From Caulobacteraceae bacterium (GTDB lineage: Bacteria; Pseudomonadota; Alphaproteobacteria; Caulobacterales; Caulobacteraceae): 64,000 nt of DNA. Every line of letters begins with the position of its first letter. Within the stretch, counting starts at the first letter, position 1. The DNA lies in NCBI GenBank assembly GCA_947441065.1, contig CANESI010000001.1, positions 1 to 64,000 on the forward strand. Reading direction: 5' to 3'. Both the position numbers and the translations under genes were made by a program. Positions 8,585-16,626 of this stretch are shown here, piece after piece. Below the pieces are notes generated by a model. The model was not told the origin of the DNA and did no database searches. It worked only from the letters and a program-made list of their open reading frames with translations.

Positions 8585-8994
8585 CAGCCACCGCGCTCGG
8601 CGTCGAGATAGCGGCGCACGCGCATGATGTCGGTCAGTTCACCGCCAAGCATAATGTCGAGCGCGCTTAATCCGGCAAAGGCTGAATTGCTAGACTTGAT
8701 CCAACCATAGCCGCGTTGGGCTTCGCTAAAGACGATCCGCAAGGCCTTATGGATGCCGATGAGGTTGGACAGTCGCGCTGCGCCATCGCGTGATACGCGG
8801 CCCGGTCCTTCGGCCTTCCAGCGCCTGTAGGTGCGCACTGGCATATCGAGCAGTGTCGCCGCCTGCTCGTCTGTGAGGCCCCATCGGCCAAAGAGGTTGA
8901 GAACCGCCCTAAACAGGGCGCCAGCCTCGTCCGGCGTAATCGGCTCCGGACGAAAGTCCGTGGCGGACGTATCAATGGGTTGCAGAGCCAACAT
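8581..8994 (-). CDS. Xre/MbcA/ParS-type antitoxin (DUF2384)
   Basis: About 137 aa. An N-terminal helical region with a helix-turn-helix (LTDEQAATLLDMPVRTYRRWK) is followed by the C-terminal toxin-binding DUF2384-type segment (SNSAFAGLSALDIMLGG, ending MRVRRYLDAERGGW). In known pairs the C-terminal tail plugs the RES active site. Two ATGs, at 9000 and 8994, are in frame. I prefer 8994 because a GGAGA at 9005-9001 then has a 6-nt spacer, whereas it abuts 9000. It is the first gene of the pair and is probably autoregulatory through the palindromes at 9003-9043. Confidence 0.85.
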   Translation of the reverse strand: MLALQPIDTSATDFRPEPITPDEAGALFRAVLNLFGRWGLTDEQAATLLDMPVRTYRRWKAEGPGRVSRDGAARLSNLIGIHKALRIVFSEAQRGYGWIKSSNSAFAGLSALDIMLGGELTDIMRVRRYLDAERGGW

Positions 8995-9002
8995 GATCAT
9001 TC

Positions 9003-9043
9003 TCCATATGGCACCTTATAGCCTAGAAAATGCCATATGGCAA
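9003..9043 (-). promoter_or_regulatory. RES/Xre promoter with two palindromic operator candidates
   Basis: On the minus strand, TTGCCA (9043-9038) and TATAAG (9020-9015) are separated by exactly 17 nt, a good sigma-70 layout. CCATATGG occurs twice, at 9004-9011 and 9033-9040, 29 bp centre to centre. The second is part of a perfect 12-bp palindrome TGCCATATGGCA (9031-9042) covering the -35. The first lies between the -10 and the antitoxin start. This fits autorepression by the Xre antitoxin. Confidence 0.65.
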
Positions 9044-9060
9044 TTGATGGCGCGCGTGCC

Positions 9061-10206
9061 CTATCCGGCCAACACAGAGGTGACGGCATCTAAGAGGGCG
9101 CGGCCTTGGGGGGTGGCGCAGAGCCGGTTGCCTTCGGTGGTGATTAGGCCAAGCTGGGCCAGCTGCACCACACGGTGATGGTCTGGCGTCAGGTCTAGGG
9201 CCGCTAACTCATTGAACGACACGCCCTCGTCGATACGCAGCCCCGCCAAGAGCCGTTCTTCGGCCTGTTCCTGCGGGCTCAAGACCTGCTCGCTCTCCCA
9301 GCCAAGGCCCGTGGCCTCGACCTGATCCCTATAGTCGCCGATCTTAGAGGCCGCGAAGGTGGCGACCCGTTCGCCTTCGACCGTAATCCGGCCGTGGGCA
9401 CCGGGCCCGACCCCGACATAGTCTTCACCTCGCCAATAGATCAGATTGTGACGCGACCGGGCGGCCTGACCCTTGGCATGGTTAGAGACCTCATAGGCAT
9501 CAAAGCCGCGCTGACTGAGCACGGTCTGGGTGGTTTCATAGAGCACAGCCCCAAGCTCATCATCGGGCGGAACCAGAGCGCCGCGCCGCACGGCCCGATC
9601 AAAGGCGGTGCCGCTCTCGATGGTTAGTTGATAGGGCGAAATATGGTCCGCTCCCAGATCGGCGGCGGCTGAGAGTTCATCGGCCCAAGCCTGCGGGGAC
9701 TGTCCGGGTAGGGCATAGATCAGATCGACCGACAGGCGCGCAAAAATGTCCCGCGCGGTCCGGGCGGCACGCTGGGCTTCATCCGCTCCATGGTTGCGGC
9801 CCAAGAGTTTGAGCGAGGCATCATTCAAGGACTGTAGGCCAAGAGACAGTCGCTCCACCCCGGCCTTGGCAAAGCCCTCGAACCGGTCTCGTTCAGCATC
9901 GGTGGGGTTGGCCTCAAGGGAAATCTCCAGCGCCCCTTGGGACGGCCAGAGGATCTTGGCCTCAGCAATGATCCTTGCCACTGCGTCGGGTTCCATCAGC
10001 GAGGGCGTGCCGCCGCCAAAGAAGATCGAGACCAGTGGACGCGGGCCGGTCAGGTCCGCTTGGGTGCGCATGTCGGTGAGGATGGCTTCGACCAACTGCG
10101 CCTGTTCAACCTTGCGGCCGCGATCGCGCACGACATTGAAATCGCAATAGGGACAGATGCGGGCGCAATAGGGCCAGTGGACATAGAGACCAAGGGGCAA
10201 GGTCAA
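9061..10206 (-). CDS. hemW: Radical SAM protein HemW
   Basis: 381 aa. The N-terminus carries the radical-SAM cluster motif CxxxCxxC (C14, C18, C21 in [10 protein letters not shown]), then [10 protein letters not shown] and LEANPTD segments and the C-terminal HemN-C region. HemW proteins resemble oxygen-independent coproporphyrinogen oxidase but are considered heme chaperones. TTG start, overlapping the rdgB stop by 4 nt, so it is coupled to rdgB. The order rdgB-hemW is typical for alphaproteobacteria. Confidence 0.93.
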   Translation of the reverse strand: MTLPLGLYVHWPYCARICPYCDFNVVRDRGRKVEQAQLVEAILTDMRTQADLTGPRPLVSIFFGGGTPSLMEPDAVARIIAEAKILWPSQGALEISLEANPTDAERDRFEGFAKAGVERLSLGLQSLNDASLKLLGRNHGADEAQRAARTARDIFARLSVDLIYALPGQSPQAWADELSAAADLGADHISPYQLTIESGTAFDRAVRRGALVPPDDELGAVLYETTQTVLSQRGFDAYEVSNHAKGQAARSRHNLIYWRGEDYVGVGPGAHGRITVEGERVATFAASKIGDYRDQVEATGLGWESEQVLSPQEQAEERLLAGLRIDEGVSFNELAALDLTPDHHRVVQLAQLGLITTEGNRLCATPQGRALLDAVTSVLAG

Positions 10207-10802
10207 AAGAGCGCCGCCTTGAGCTGATCAAAGGCCCTCATGCGGTGGCTCATATCGTCCTTGGCCTTGGGGTCCATTTCGCCAAAGGTCATCTGGTGAC
10301 CCTCAGGAACGAAGATTGGATCAAAGCCGAAGCCGTTCAGGCCGCGGGGGGGAAAGGTCAGGTTGCCGTCAATCCGGCCCTCAACGACAAAGGCAGGGCC
10401 ATGGGGCCAAGCCACGGCAAGGGCGCAGGTGAACCAAGCGTGGGTGCTTTTGTCGTCACTGTCATCCATCCGGCGCTCGACCTTGGCCATAGCCTCATAG
10501 AAATCCTTGCCGGGACCTGCCCAGCGCGCCGAATAGATGCCCGGTTCGCCGCCCAAGGCGGTGACCGACAGGCCGCTATCGTCCGACAGGGCGATCAGGC
10601 CGCTCGCATCGGCGGCGAGGCGGGCCTTGAGCAGGGCATTGCCGACAAAGCTAACCTCGGTTTCTTCGGGTTCGGGCAGGCCCAGTTCGCCCGCTGAGAC
10701 CAGATTAAACCGTCCCTCGAGCAACAGGCCTAGCTCTCGCACCTTGCCCGGATTATGGGTGGCGACGACGATTTTTGTTCCAGGCTCTAGGGACAGGGCC
10801 AT
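10203..10802 (-). CDS. rdgB: XTP/dITP pyrophosphatase RdgB
   Basis: 199 aa, the standard length. Motifs: [12 protein letters not shown] at the N-terminus, the substrate loop [15 protein letters not shown] and [12 protein letters not shown] near residue 150. It removes non-canonical purine nucleotides (ITP, XTP and deoxy forms) from the pool. ATG start 24 nt from the divergent glutathione-S-transferase gene. In many relatives rdgB directly follows rph; here a three-gene plus-strand block separates them. Confidence 0.96.
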   Translation of the reverse strand: MALSLEPGTKIVVATHNPGKVRELGLLLEGRFNLVSAGELGLPEPEETEVSFVGNALLKARLAADASGLIALSDDSGLSVTALGGEPGIYSARWAGPGKDFYEAMAKVERRMDDSDDKSTHAWFTCALAVAWPHGPAFVVEGRIDGNLTFPPRGLNGFGFDPIFVPEGHQMTFGEMDPKAKDDMSHRMRAFDQLKAALF

Positions 10803-10826
10803 GTTTCACTCCGAGAGGCATCACCG

Positions 10827-11420
10827 ATGAAGCTGTTCTTCTCCCCCACATCACCGTTCGTGCGCAAGGTGCGGATTTGCGCCATCGAGCTGGGCGTCGA
10901 CAATCAGCTGGAATTGACCGCGTCAAATGCCTTTGCCGAGGACGGTCTGCGCGACGTCAATCCCCTGTCCAAGGTTCCGGCCCTGCTGCTGGACGATGGC
11001 TCCGTCCTCTATGATTCGCCGGTCCTTTGCGAATATGTCGATCATCTGGGCGGCGGTGGTCTGTTCCCGCCTGCCGGTCCGGCCCGGTGGACGGCGCTGC
11101 GGCGTCAGGCTCTTGGCGATGGCATTTGCGACGCGGCCTTGCGCCAAGTTCTCGAAGGTCGCCGCGCCGAGGGTGATCAACATCAAGACGAGATTGACCG
11201 CCAAGCCTTGGCTGTCCATGCGGGGCTCGAGGCTCTGGAGGCAGAGGCCGATAGCCTCTCGGCTGACCGGATGACCATTGGCGAGATTACCGTGGCCTGC
11301 GCGCTGGGCTATCTGGACCTGCGTTTTTCCCATCAGGACTGGCGTATCGGTCGGCCAAGGCTGACGGCTTGGTTTGCCGAGGTCTCTCAGCGGCCCTCCA
11401 TCCAGTCGACCAAGCCTTGA
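10827..11420 (+). CDS. Glutathione S-transferase family protein
   Basis: 197 aa. The N-terminal thioredoxin-like domain (KLFFSPTSPFVRKVRI, SKVPALLLDDGS and the glutathione-binding turn DSPVLCEYVD) is followed by an all-helical C-terminal domain. It probably conjugates or transfers glutathione; the substrate is unknown. gshB in the same window makes the cofactor. First gene of the plus-strand block inserted between rdgB and rph, divergent from rdgB with only 24 nt between starts. Confidence 0.88.
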   Translation: MKLFFSPTSPFVRKVRICAIELGVDNQLELTASNAFAEDGLRDVNPLSKVPALLLDDGSVLYDSPVLCEYVDHLGGGGLFPPAGPARWTALRRQALGDGICDAALRQVLEGRRAEGDQHQDEIDRQALAVHAGLEALEAEADSLSADRMTIGEITVACALGYLDLRFSHQDWRIGRPRLTAWFAEVSQRPSIQSTKP

Positions 11421-11498
11421 GGCAAGGTTCTAGACCATTACCAAGGTTTAGTATCGCCAAACGATAAGCCAATTGATTGATAATCGATAATGACCTAG

Positions 11499-11536
11499 CC
11501 TCATCCTCGTCGCAAAGGGCGGCTGAGATGAGGAGC
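11499..11536 (+). promoter_or_regulatory. Leader hairpin before the DUF2975 gene that can cover its ribosome site
   Basis: CCTCATC (11499-11505) can pair with GATGAGG (11527-11533). The latter overlaps the GAGGAG ribosome site (11531-11536) of the gene starting at 11542. Just upstream, 11461-11490 holds several GATAA/TTGAT half-site-like repeats that might be an operator for the small XRE protein encoded downstream. Pattern-based only. Confidence 0.3.
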
Positions 11537-11541
11537 AGGCC

Positions 11542-12072
11542 ATGCGCGCCTTGGGTCCAGGTTCGGTGTCGAGCCTGCTAAAGATTGTTTTGGATGTGGT
11601 CTATGGGCTGATGCTGTTTGCGGTGGGTGTCCTTGTCATCGCTGCGATCGCCGCCCTGCTGTTCAAGATTGACCCTGCTGTCGTCAAGCAGATGTCGATT
11701 GATGGCCTACCCGCCGAGCGCCTGACCCAAGGCCCAGTGATTGCCCTTCTGCTGACGGTTGTCGGTCTCTATGTCGGCGGGGTGACGATGGTTATCCATC
11801 GCCTACGTCAGATCTTCGCCACCCTGACGGCGGGCGATCCTTTTCATCCCGACAATGTTCGGCGCCTTCGATTGATCGGTCTGATGTTGGTGACCTTGGA
11901 ACTGACCGGCTATGCCATCTCGGCGGGTCAGGTTTGGCTCTTCCCGGGCGGCACGAGAGAAGAGACCGTCTTTAGCCTGTCGAGTTGGTTCTCGATCCTT
12001 GTGGTCTTTGTGCTGGCCGAAGTGTTTCGCGAGGGTGCACGCCTGCGCCGCGAAGCCGAACTGACCATCTAG
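11542..12072 (+). CDS. DUF2975 family membrane protein
   Basis: 176 aa with four predicted membrane segments (about residues 15-40, 66-90, 112-132, 145-165). Between segments 2 and 3 is the family-typical RLRQIFATLTAGDPFHPDNVRRLRLIG region, and the C-terminus ends in charged residues (REGARLRREAE). Function is unknown. DUF2975 genes are commonly followed by a small XRE regulator, as here 20 nt downstream, suggesting a membrane partner or target of that regulator. Confidence 0.82.
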   Translation: MRALGPGSVSSLLKIVLDVVYGLMLFAVGVLVIAAIAALLFKIDPAVVKQMSIDGLPAERLTQGPVIALLLTVVGLYVGGVTMVIHRLRQIFATLTAGDPFHPDNVRRLRLIGLMLVTLELTGYAISAGQVWLFPGGTREETVFSLSSWFSILVVFVLAEVFREGARLRREAELTI

Positions 12073-12092
12073 GCCAAGGACAGGATCAAGCC

Positions 12093-12326
12093 ATGCCCAT
12101 TCGTGTCCAACTCGACCGCCTGCTCCATGATCGTCGCATGTCTCTGACCGAGCTTGCCGACCGGGTCGGTGTGACCATCGCCAACCTGTCGATCCTCAAG
12201 ACCGGCAAGGCCAGAGCCATGCGTTTTTCAACGCTCGATGCCCTGTGCCGAGAACTGGACTGCCAGCCCGGAGACCTGTTGGTCTTCGAGCCGGGTCCCG
12301 CCGATATCGAGGATGAGTGGGTCTAG
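12093..12326 (+). CDS. Small XRE-family HTH regulator (YozG-like)
   Basis: 77 aa, almost entirely a Cro/C1-type helix-turn-helix: [33 protein letters not shown], then [13 protein letters not shown]. The ATG at 12093 is chosen because it opens the conserved domain and follows an AAGGA/AGGA run; longer frames upstream lie inside the DUF2975 gene. Probably co-transcribed with DUF2975 and likely to regulate that operon. Its stop overlaps the convergent rph stop by 4 nt. Confidence 0.85.
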   Translation: MPIRVQLDRLLHDRRMSLTELADRVGVTIANLSILKTGKARAMRFSTLDALCRELDCQPGDLLVFEPGPADIEDEWV

Positions 12327-13042
12327 GCCTCGCCGACCGCGGCCCTTTGCAGGTGGACCAGCTCGTCAATGCCCTTGCGAGCCAGCCCGAACAGGCTGTC
12401 AAACTCGCCTTGGCTAAAGCCGCGCTTTTCACCGGTGGCCTGGACCTCGACGATCTGACCGGTGCCGGTCAGGACGAAGTTGGCATCGGCCTCGGCGTTG
12501 GAATCCTCTTCATATTCAAGGTCAAGGACCGGCACGTCCTTGTAGATGCCGCAGGAGACGGCCGCGACCACGTCAAGGATCGGATCGGCCTTGATGACGC
12601 CCTCTTCCATCAGATGTTTGGTGGCCAACCGAAGGGCGACCCAGGCGCCGGTGATGGCGGCTGTACGGGTGCCGCCATCGGCCTGAACCACGTCGCAGTC
12701 GACCGAGATCTGACGCTCACCCAAGGCCTTGAGGTCAGTGACAGCGCGTAAAGAACGTCCGATCAGGCGCTGAATCTCTTGGGTCCGGCCCGATTGCTTG
12801 CCTTGTGCCGCTTCACGGCGGCCACGGGTATGTGTGGCGCGGGGCAGCATGCCATATTCGGCGGTCACCCAGCCCTGGCCCTTGCCGCGCAAGAAGCCGG
12901 GGACGCCCTCTTCAAGGCTGGCGGTGACCAAAACCTTGGTGTGGCCAAAGGTCACCATGCAGGAGCCTTCGGCATAGCGATTAACGCCGGTTTCGAGGGT
13001 CACGACACGCATAGCATCGGGAAGACGGGCTGAAGGGCGCAT
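12323..13042 (-). CDS. rph: Ribonuclease PH
   Basis: 239 aa, full length. It opens [27 protein letters not shown] and contains [34 protein letters not shown] segments and the phosphate/active-site region [20 protein letters not shown]. It trims tRNA 3' ends phosphorolytically. ATG start. Divergent from hrcA across about 140 nt. The C-terminus does not show the frameshift known from E. coli K-12 rph. Confidence 0.96.
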   Translation of the reverse strand: MRPSARLPDAMRVVTLETGVNRYAEGSCMVTFGHTKVLVTASLEEGVPGFLRGKGQGWVTAEYGMLPRATHTRGRREAAQGKQSGRTQEIQRLIGRSLRAVTDLKALGERQISVDCDVVQADGGTRTAAITGAWVALRLATKHLMEEGVIKADPILDVVAAVSCGIYKDVPVLDLEYEEDSNAEADANFVLTGTGQIVEVQATGEKRGFSQGEFDSLFGLARKGIDELVHLQRAAVGEA

Positions 13043-13100
13043 GGATCGGCTTTCTTTGGGACCAACAGGGCGCTGTTGGACGGTTCATCTGTTGCAGACG

Positions 13101-13156
13101 CTTGCGCCTGCCTGTAGGGCGCTTATCCTATGGAAGTGGCGGGCCGTCCACGGCCC
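13101..13156 (+). promoter_or_regulatory. hrcA upstream region: heat-shock-like promoter candidate and hairpin
   Basis: CTTG (13101-13104) and CTTATCCT (13122-13129) are 17 nt apart, resembling alphaproteobacterial sigma-32 promoters. Downstream, GGGCCG and CGGCCC (13141-13156, loop TCCA) form a tight hairpin about 30 nt before the hrcA start. It has no T-run, so it is not a terminator. No CIRCE element was found here. Confidence 0.35.
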
Positions 13157-13184
13157 CTGACACACGGCCAATGATAAATTGATC

Positions 13185-14267
13185 ATGACCAGCTTTATTC
13201 AGGCCGGCATGCCTGCCTTGCGAACCCCATCTCTGGTCCAGCTTGACGAGCGTGCCCGCGACATCTTTCGAATGGTCGTTGAGACCTATCTGGAAACCGG
13301 CGAGCCCGTAGGGTCTCGGACCGTGTCCAAGGGCGGCGTGCACCTGTCTCCCGCCTCGATCCGCAACACCATGCAGGACCTAACCCAGCTTGGCCTGTTG
13401 GGCGCGCCCCATTCCAGCGCGGGCCGCTTGCCGACCCATGCGGGCCTGCGCCTCTTTATCGATGGCCTGCTCGAAATTGGCGATCTGAGCGAGGCCGAGC
13501 GGCGCGAGATTGATGCCGGGATGTTGGGCCTCAATGGCGGGGTTGAAGGGGCGTTAGATGCCGCCACCGCCATGTTATCGGCGCTCGCGGGTGGGGCTGG
13601 CGTGGTCGTGACCCCTGTGCGTGAAGCCGGGGTCAAGCATGTGGAGTTCATATCGCTCGGCGTCGATCAGGCCTTGGCGGTGATGGTGTTTGAAGATGGC
13701 ACGGTCGAGAACCGTCTGATGCATCGCCGCGCCGGGGTCACGCCCTCATCGCTGCAAGAGGCCTCGAACTTTCTCAATAGCCGCCTGATGGGCCGCACCC
13801 TTTTAGAAACCCGCAGCGAGATGCGCGGCGAACTGGACCGGGCCAAGAGCGAACTGAATGAGGCGGCAGCCCGTCTGGTCGAGGATGGGCTTGCGGCCTG
13901 GAGCGGCGGCGAAGATGCCAACCGCGCCTTGATTGTTAGGGGCCGCGCCAAGCTGCTGGGTCAAGGTCCGGCGCTGGATGATTTGGAACGGGTCCGCATG
14001 CTGTTCGACGATCTCGAACAGAAGGAACAGCTCATCGGCCTATTGGATGATGTGAAGGCGGCGCAGGGCGTCAGCATTTTCATTGGGGCAGAAACACGAT
14101 TGTTTTCACTTTCGGGTTCCGCTGTGATCGCGGCTCCCTATATGTCGGGCCGACAGAAGGTGGTTGGAGCGATCGGTGTGATCGGTCCGACAAGACTAAA
14201 CTACGCTCGGGTCATTCCCTTGGTGGACTATACCGCCAAAATGATCGGGCGATTGCTGGATAGGTAA
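13185..14267 (+). CDS. hrcA: Heat-inducible transcription repressor HrcA
   Basis: About 360 aa. The N-terminal winged helix ([31 protein letters not shown], then [12 protein letters not shown]) precedes the GAF-like and inserted domains, with the C-terminal [22 protein letters not shown] signature. HrcA represses groESL-type operons through CIRCE sites; none was seen in this window. A TTG at 13179 is in frame, but ATG 13185 (MTSFIQAG) is preferred. The start is 10 nt upstream coupled to grpE at the other end, forming hrcA-grpE. Confidence 0.95.
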   Translation: MTSFIQAGMPALRTPSLVQLDERARDIFRMVVETYLETGEPVGSRTVSKGGVHLSPASIRNTMQDLTQLGLLGAPHSSAGRLPTHAGLRLFIDGLLEIGDLSEAERREIDAGMLGLNGGVEGALDAATAMLSALAGGAGVVVTPVREAGVKHVEFISLGVDQALAVMVFEDGTVENRLMHRRAGVTPSSLQEASNFLNSRLMGRTLLETRSEMRGELDRAKSELNEAAARLVEDGLAAWSGGEDANRALIVRGRAKLLGQGPALDDLERVRMLFDDLEQKEQLIGLLDDVKAAQGVSIFIGAETRLFSLSGSAVIAAPYMSGRQKVVGAIGVIGPTRLNYARVIPLVDYTAKMIGRLLDR

Positions 14268-14277
14268 GGAGTGCTGC

Positions 14278-14907
14278 ATGACTGAAGAAACCGCCCCCGC
14301 CGATGATATGGATCAGGCTACGACTGATGATGGCCAGACCGATTCTGCGCCAGAGGGCCCATCCGTAGAGGCGCTGCAGGCCGAGATCGCCGCTCTAAAA
14401 GAGCAGATCCTGCGCTATGCCGCCGACGGGGAAAATCTTCGCCGCCGCACCGAGCGCGAAATGAACGATGCGCGGGCCTTTGCCATCCAGAAGTTCGCCA
14501 AGGACCTGTTCGGCGTGTCGGACAATCTCAGCCGCGCCCTTCAGTCCATGCCGCGTGAGGGCCTTGAAGGGGCGATCCAAAATCTCGTGCTCGGCATCGA
14601 GATGACGGAAAAGGAACTGTCGGGCGCCTTCGAGCGCAATGGCATCAAGCGGGTCAATCCGGCGCGCGGTGACAAATTCGATCCACATCAGCATCAGGCC
14701 ATGATGGAACAGGATGACCCCGAGGTTAGCCCTGGCTCTGTGATCCAGGTCTTTGCGCCCGGTTATGAGCTGTTTGGCCGCGTTGTACGCCCCGCGATGG
14801 TGGTGGTTGCCTCCAAGGCTTCGGGCGCAACCGATCCGTCCGCTGCCAATGGGGCCTATGGGCAATCGGGTGGTGAGCCCGGGGCGGCGGTCGACCGCAA
14901 GGCCTAA
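14278..14907 (+). CDS. grpE: Nucleotide exchange factor GrpE
   Basis: 209 aa. An acidic N-terminal tail (1-35) leads into a long coiled coil (EALQAEIAALKEQILRYAADGENLRRR), then the beta-domain with GDKFDPHQHQAM and GYELFGRVVRPAMVVV signatures. It releases ADP from DnaK. AAGGAG ribosome site; 10 nt downstream of hrcA, so one operon. Its stop overlaps the convergent dienelactone-hydrolase-like gene by 4 nt. dnaK itself lies about 5 kb downstream. Confidence 0.96.
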   Translation: MTEETAPADDMDQATTDDGQTDSAPEGPSVEALQAEIAALKEQILRYAADGENLRRRTEREMNDARAFAIQKFAKDLFGVSDNLSRALQSMPREGLEGAIQNLVLGIEMTEKELSGAFERNGIKRVNPARGDKFDPHQHQAMMEQDDPEVSPGSVIQVFAPGYELFGRVVRPAMVVVASKASGATDPSAANGAYGQSGGEPGAAVDRKA

Positions 14908-15818
14908 GGCTTAGGTTTGACAGCAGGCGGGGTTCTGGGCTTGACGCCGTTCTTGGCGAAATGGCCCAGCATCCTTTGCCAGCCATCGGTGGCGGCGGCT
15001 TGATTGTAGGTTTCGCGATAGTCGGCATGGAACCCGTGCTGGGCCTCTGGATAGACGATCAGGTCGCTACCCTTTTTGCGCGCCGCGACGAAAGCCGCCT
15101 TAAGGGCGTCTGTATCCGCTTGCGGGATGCCCCTGTCCTTGCCGCCATAGAGCCCCAATACAGGGCCGTGCAGTTGCCCCACCACATCGATGGGCCAGAG
15201 CCGGTCTTCCGCGCCCAAGAACCCGCCACTGGCGGGCTTGGAGGTGCGACCATACCAAGCTACCGAGGCCTTGAGCTCCTTGAACTGGGCCGAGGCCATC
15301 CACGCCACCGCGCCGCCCCAGCAAAAGCCGGTGAGGGCAAAGCGCTTTTCGGCAAATTTCTGTTGCTTGGCCCAGTCGAGGGTCGCGGCAATATCGCTCA
15401 TGACCTGAGCATTGGTCGCGGTTTCAACGATCTTTTGGATCGCCTTGAAGTCCTTCAGCGGGGCTGGATCCCCCGCGCGATGGAAGAAGGCCGGCGCAAT
15501 GGCGACATAGCCCAGCTTGGCCAAGCGTCGGCAAACATCGCGGATATATTCATGCACCCCGAAAACCTCGGACACCACGATGACGACGGGATAGCGGCCT
15601 TTGGCCTCTGGCCGCGCGACATAGGCGGGCAGGGGCGATTCGGGGTGAGGGAAGGTCTCTTCGCTGGTGATCAGGCCGACATTGTCGGTGACGATCGGCT
15701 CAGCCTGCGCCGACAGGGCTGACACGGCGAAACCGGCAAAGAACAGACCGGCGATCCCCCGCCGCGACATGTGGAAATCTTGTGGCTGCGAGCCTTCGGG
15801 GCGGGTGAGGGAAACCAT
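14904..15818 (-). CDS. Exported dienelactone hydrolase family protein
   Basis: 304 aa alpha/beta hydrolase. The catalytic triad is visible: Cys166 in GFCWGG, Asp228 in YGGKDRG and His261 in EAQHGFH, the DLH pattern with a cysteine nucleophile. Residues 17-39 (MSRRGIAGLFFAGFAVSALS) look like a twin-arginine export signal, so it probably acts in the periplasm; the start could equally be the internal ATG at residue 17. Substrate unknown. Proline/lysine-rich C-terminus. Tail-to-tail overlap with grpE. Confidence 0.87.
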   Translation of the reverse strand: MVSLTRPEGSQPQDFHMSRRGIAGLFFAGFAVSALSAQAEPIVTDNVGLITSEETFPHPESPLPAYVARPEAKGRYPVVIVVSEVFGVHEYIRDVCRRLAKLGYVAIAPAFFHRAGDPAPLKDFKAIQKIVETATNAQVMSDIAATLDWAKQQKFAEKRFALTGFCWGGAVAWMASAQFKELKASVAWYGRTSKPASGGFLGAEDRLWPIDVVGQLHGPVLGLYGGKDRGIPQADTDALKAAFVAARKKGSDLIVYPEAQHGFHADYRETYNQAAATDGWQRMLGHFAKNGVKPRTPPAVKPKP

Positions 15819-15920
15819 GGGTCTATCCTTCGCAAAAGCCGTCTGTAAGGGCCGCCTATCGGGGCTGTTTGGCGGCCATCTTTTCGTGCTCGCCTAAATT
15901 GCGGCCTTATGGCCCGGCTG

Positions 15921-16550
15921 TCAAAGATTCACCGGCCCTGCAGCGCTGACCCTACGAAGGGTCAGGTTATACCGCCCGCCACCGGCTAGCAGGCGCGAGG
16001 ACCCGGCCAGAACCCGGTCGATGCCGTGAAAGGCTAGGCGGTCCTCTCCAGCCAAGAGGCAAACATCGCCAGACGCCAGCCGCACCGAACGCGTCTTGCC
16101 ACCGCGCGTGGTGCCACCAATGCGAAAGACGGCGGTGTCCCCCAGCGAGACGGACAGGACCGCAAAGCCAAAATCGGCCTCATCGCGGTCCTGATGCAGA
16201 CCCATCCGCGCGGTGGGTCCATAGAGATTGATCAGGCAGGCCTCGGGGGGAACGGCGGGATCGACCAGCTCCGACCAAAGATCGAGCAGGATCTTGGGGA
16301 TCGCAGGCCAGGGCTGGCCCGTCACCGGATGGTGCGCCTGATAGCGATAGCCCGCCCGATCCGACATCCAGCCCAAGGGCCCGCAATTGGTCATGCGCAC
16401 CGAAAAGGGCTGCCCTCCCGGCGTCACAGGCGTGAACAGGGGCGCAGCCGCGATGACGCGCTCGACCTCAGCCAACAGATCGCTCTGGGCCTTGGGGTCA
16501 AGCCGACCGGGTAGGAGTTGAAAACCGCTCATCCGTTCTAGATGGATCAA
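15921..16550 (-). CDS. alkB: AlkB-type alpha-ketoglutarate-dependent dioxygenase
   Basis: 209 aa. The iron ligands H119 and D121 (LHQDRDEADFG) and H175 (LAFHGIDR), and the 2-oxoglutarate-binding arginines R193 and R199 (RYNLTLRR), are all present, as is the substrate loop RYQAHHPVTG. It oxidatively demethylates N1-methyladenine and N3-methylcytosine in DNA or RNA. An internal ATG at residue 7 (MSGFQLLPG) is an alternative start. Divergent from the M1 aminopeptidase gene, 76 nt between starts. No ada-like regulator is nearby. Confidence 0.93.
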   Translation of the reverse strand: MIHLERMSGFQLLPGRLDPKAQSDLLAEVERVIAAAPLFTPVTPGGQPFSVRMTNCGPLGWMSDRAGYRYQAHHPVTGQPWPAIPKILLDLWSELVDPAVPPEACLINLYGPTARMGLHQDRDEADFGFAVLSVSLGDTAVFRIGGTTRGGKTRSVRLASGDVCLLAGEDRLAFHGIDRVLAGSSRLLAGGGRYNLTLRRVSAAGPVNL

Positions 16551-16626
16551 GCACGGCCTTGATCCAAGGGCTGGCGTTGAACGGGGGGCAAATCTTCGCT
16601 AAGCCCTGTCGAAACTAAACCTAGAG

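Noticed and set aside
13043-13184. CIRCE operator upstream of hrcA
   Set aside because: No TTAGCACTC-N9-GAGTGCTAA-like repeat is present here or upstream of dnaK.
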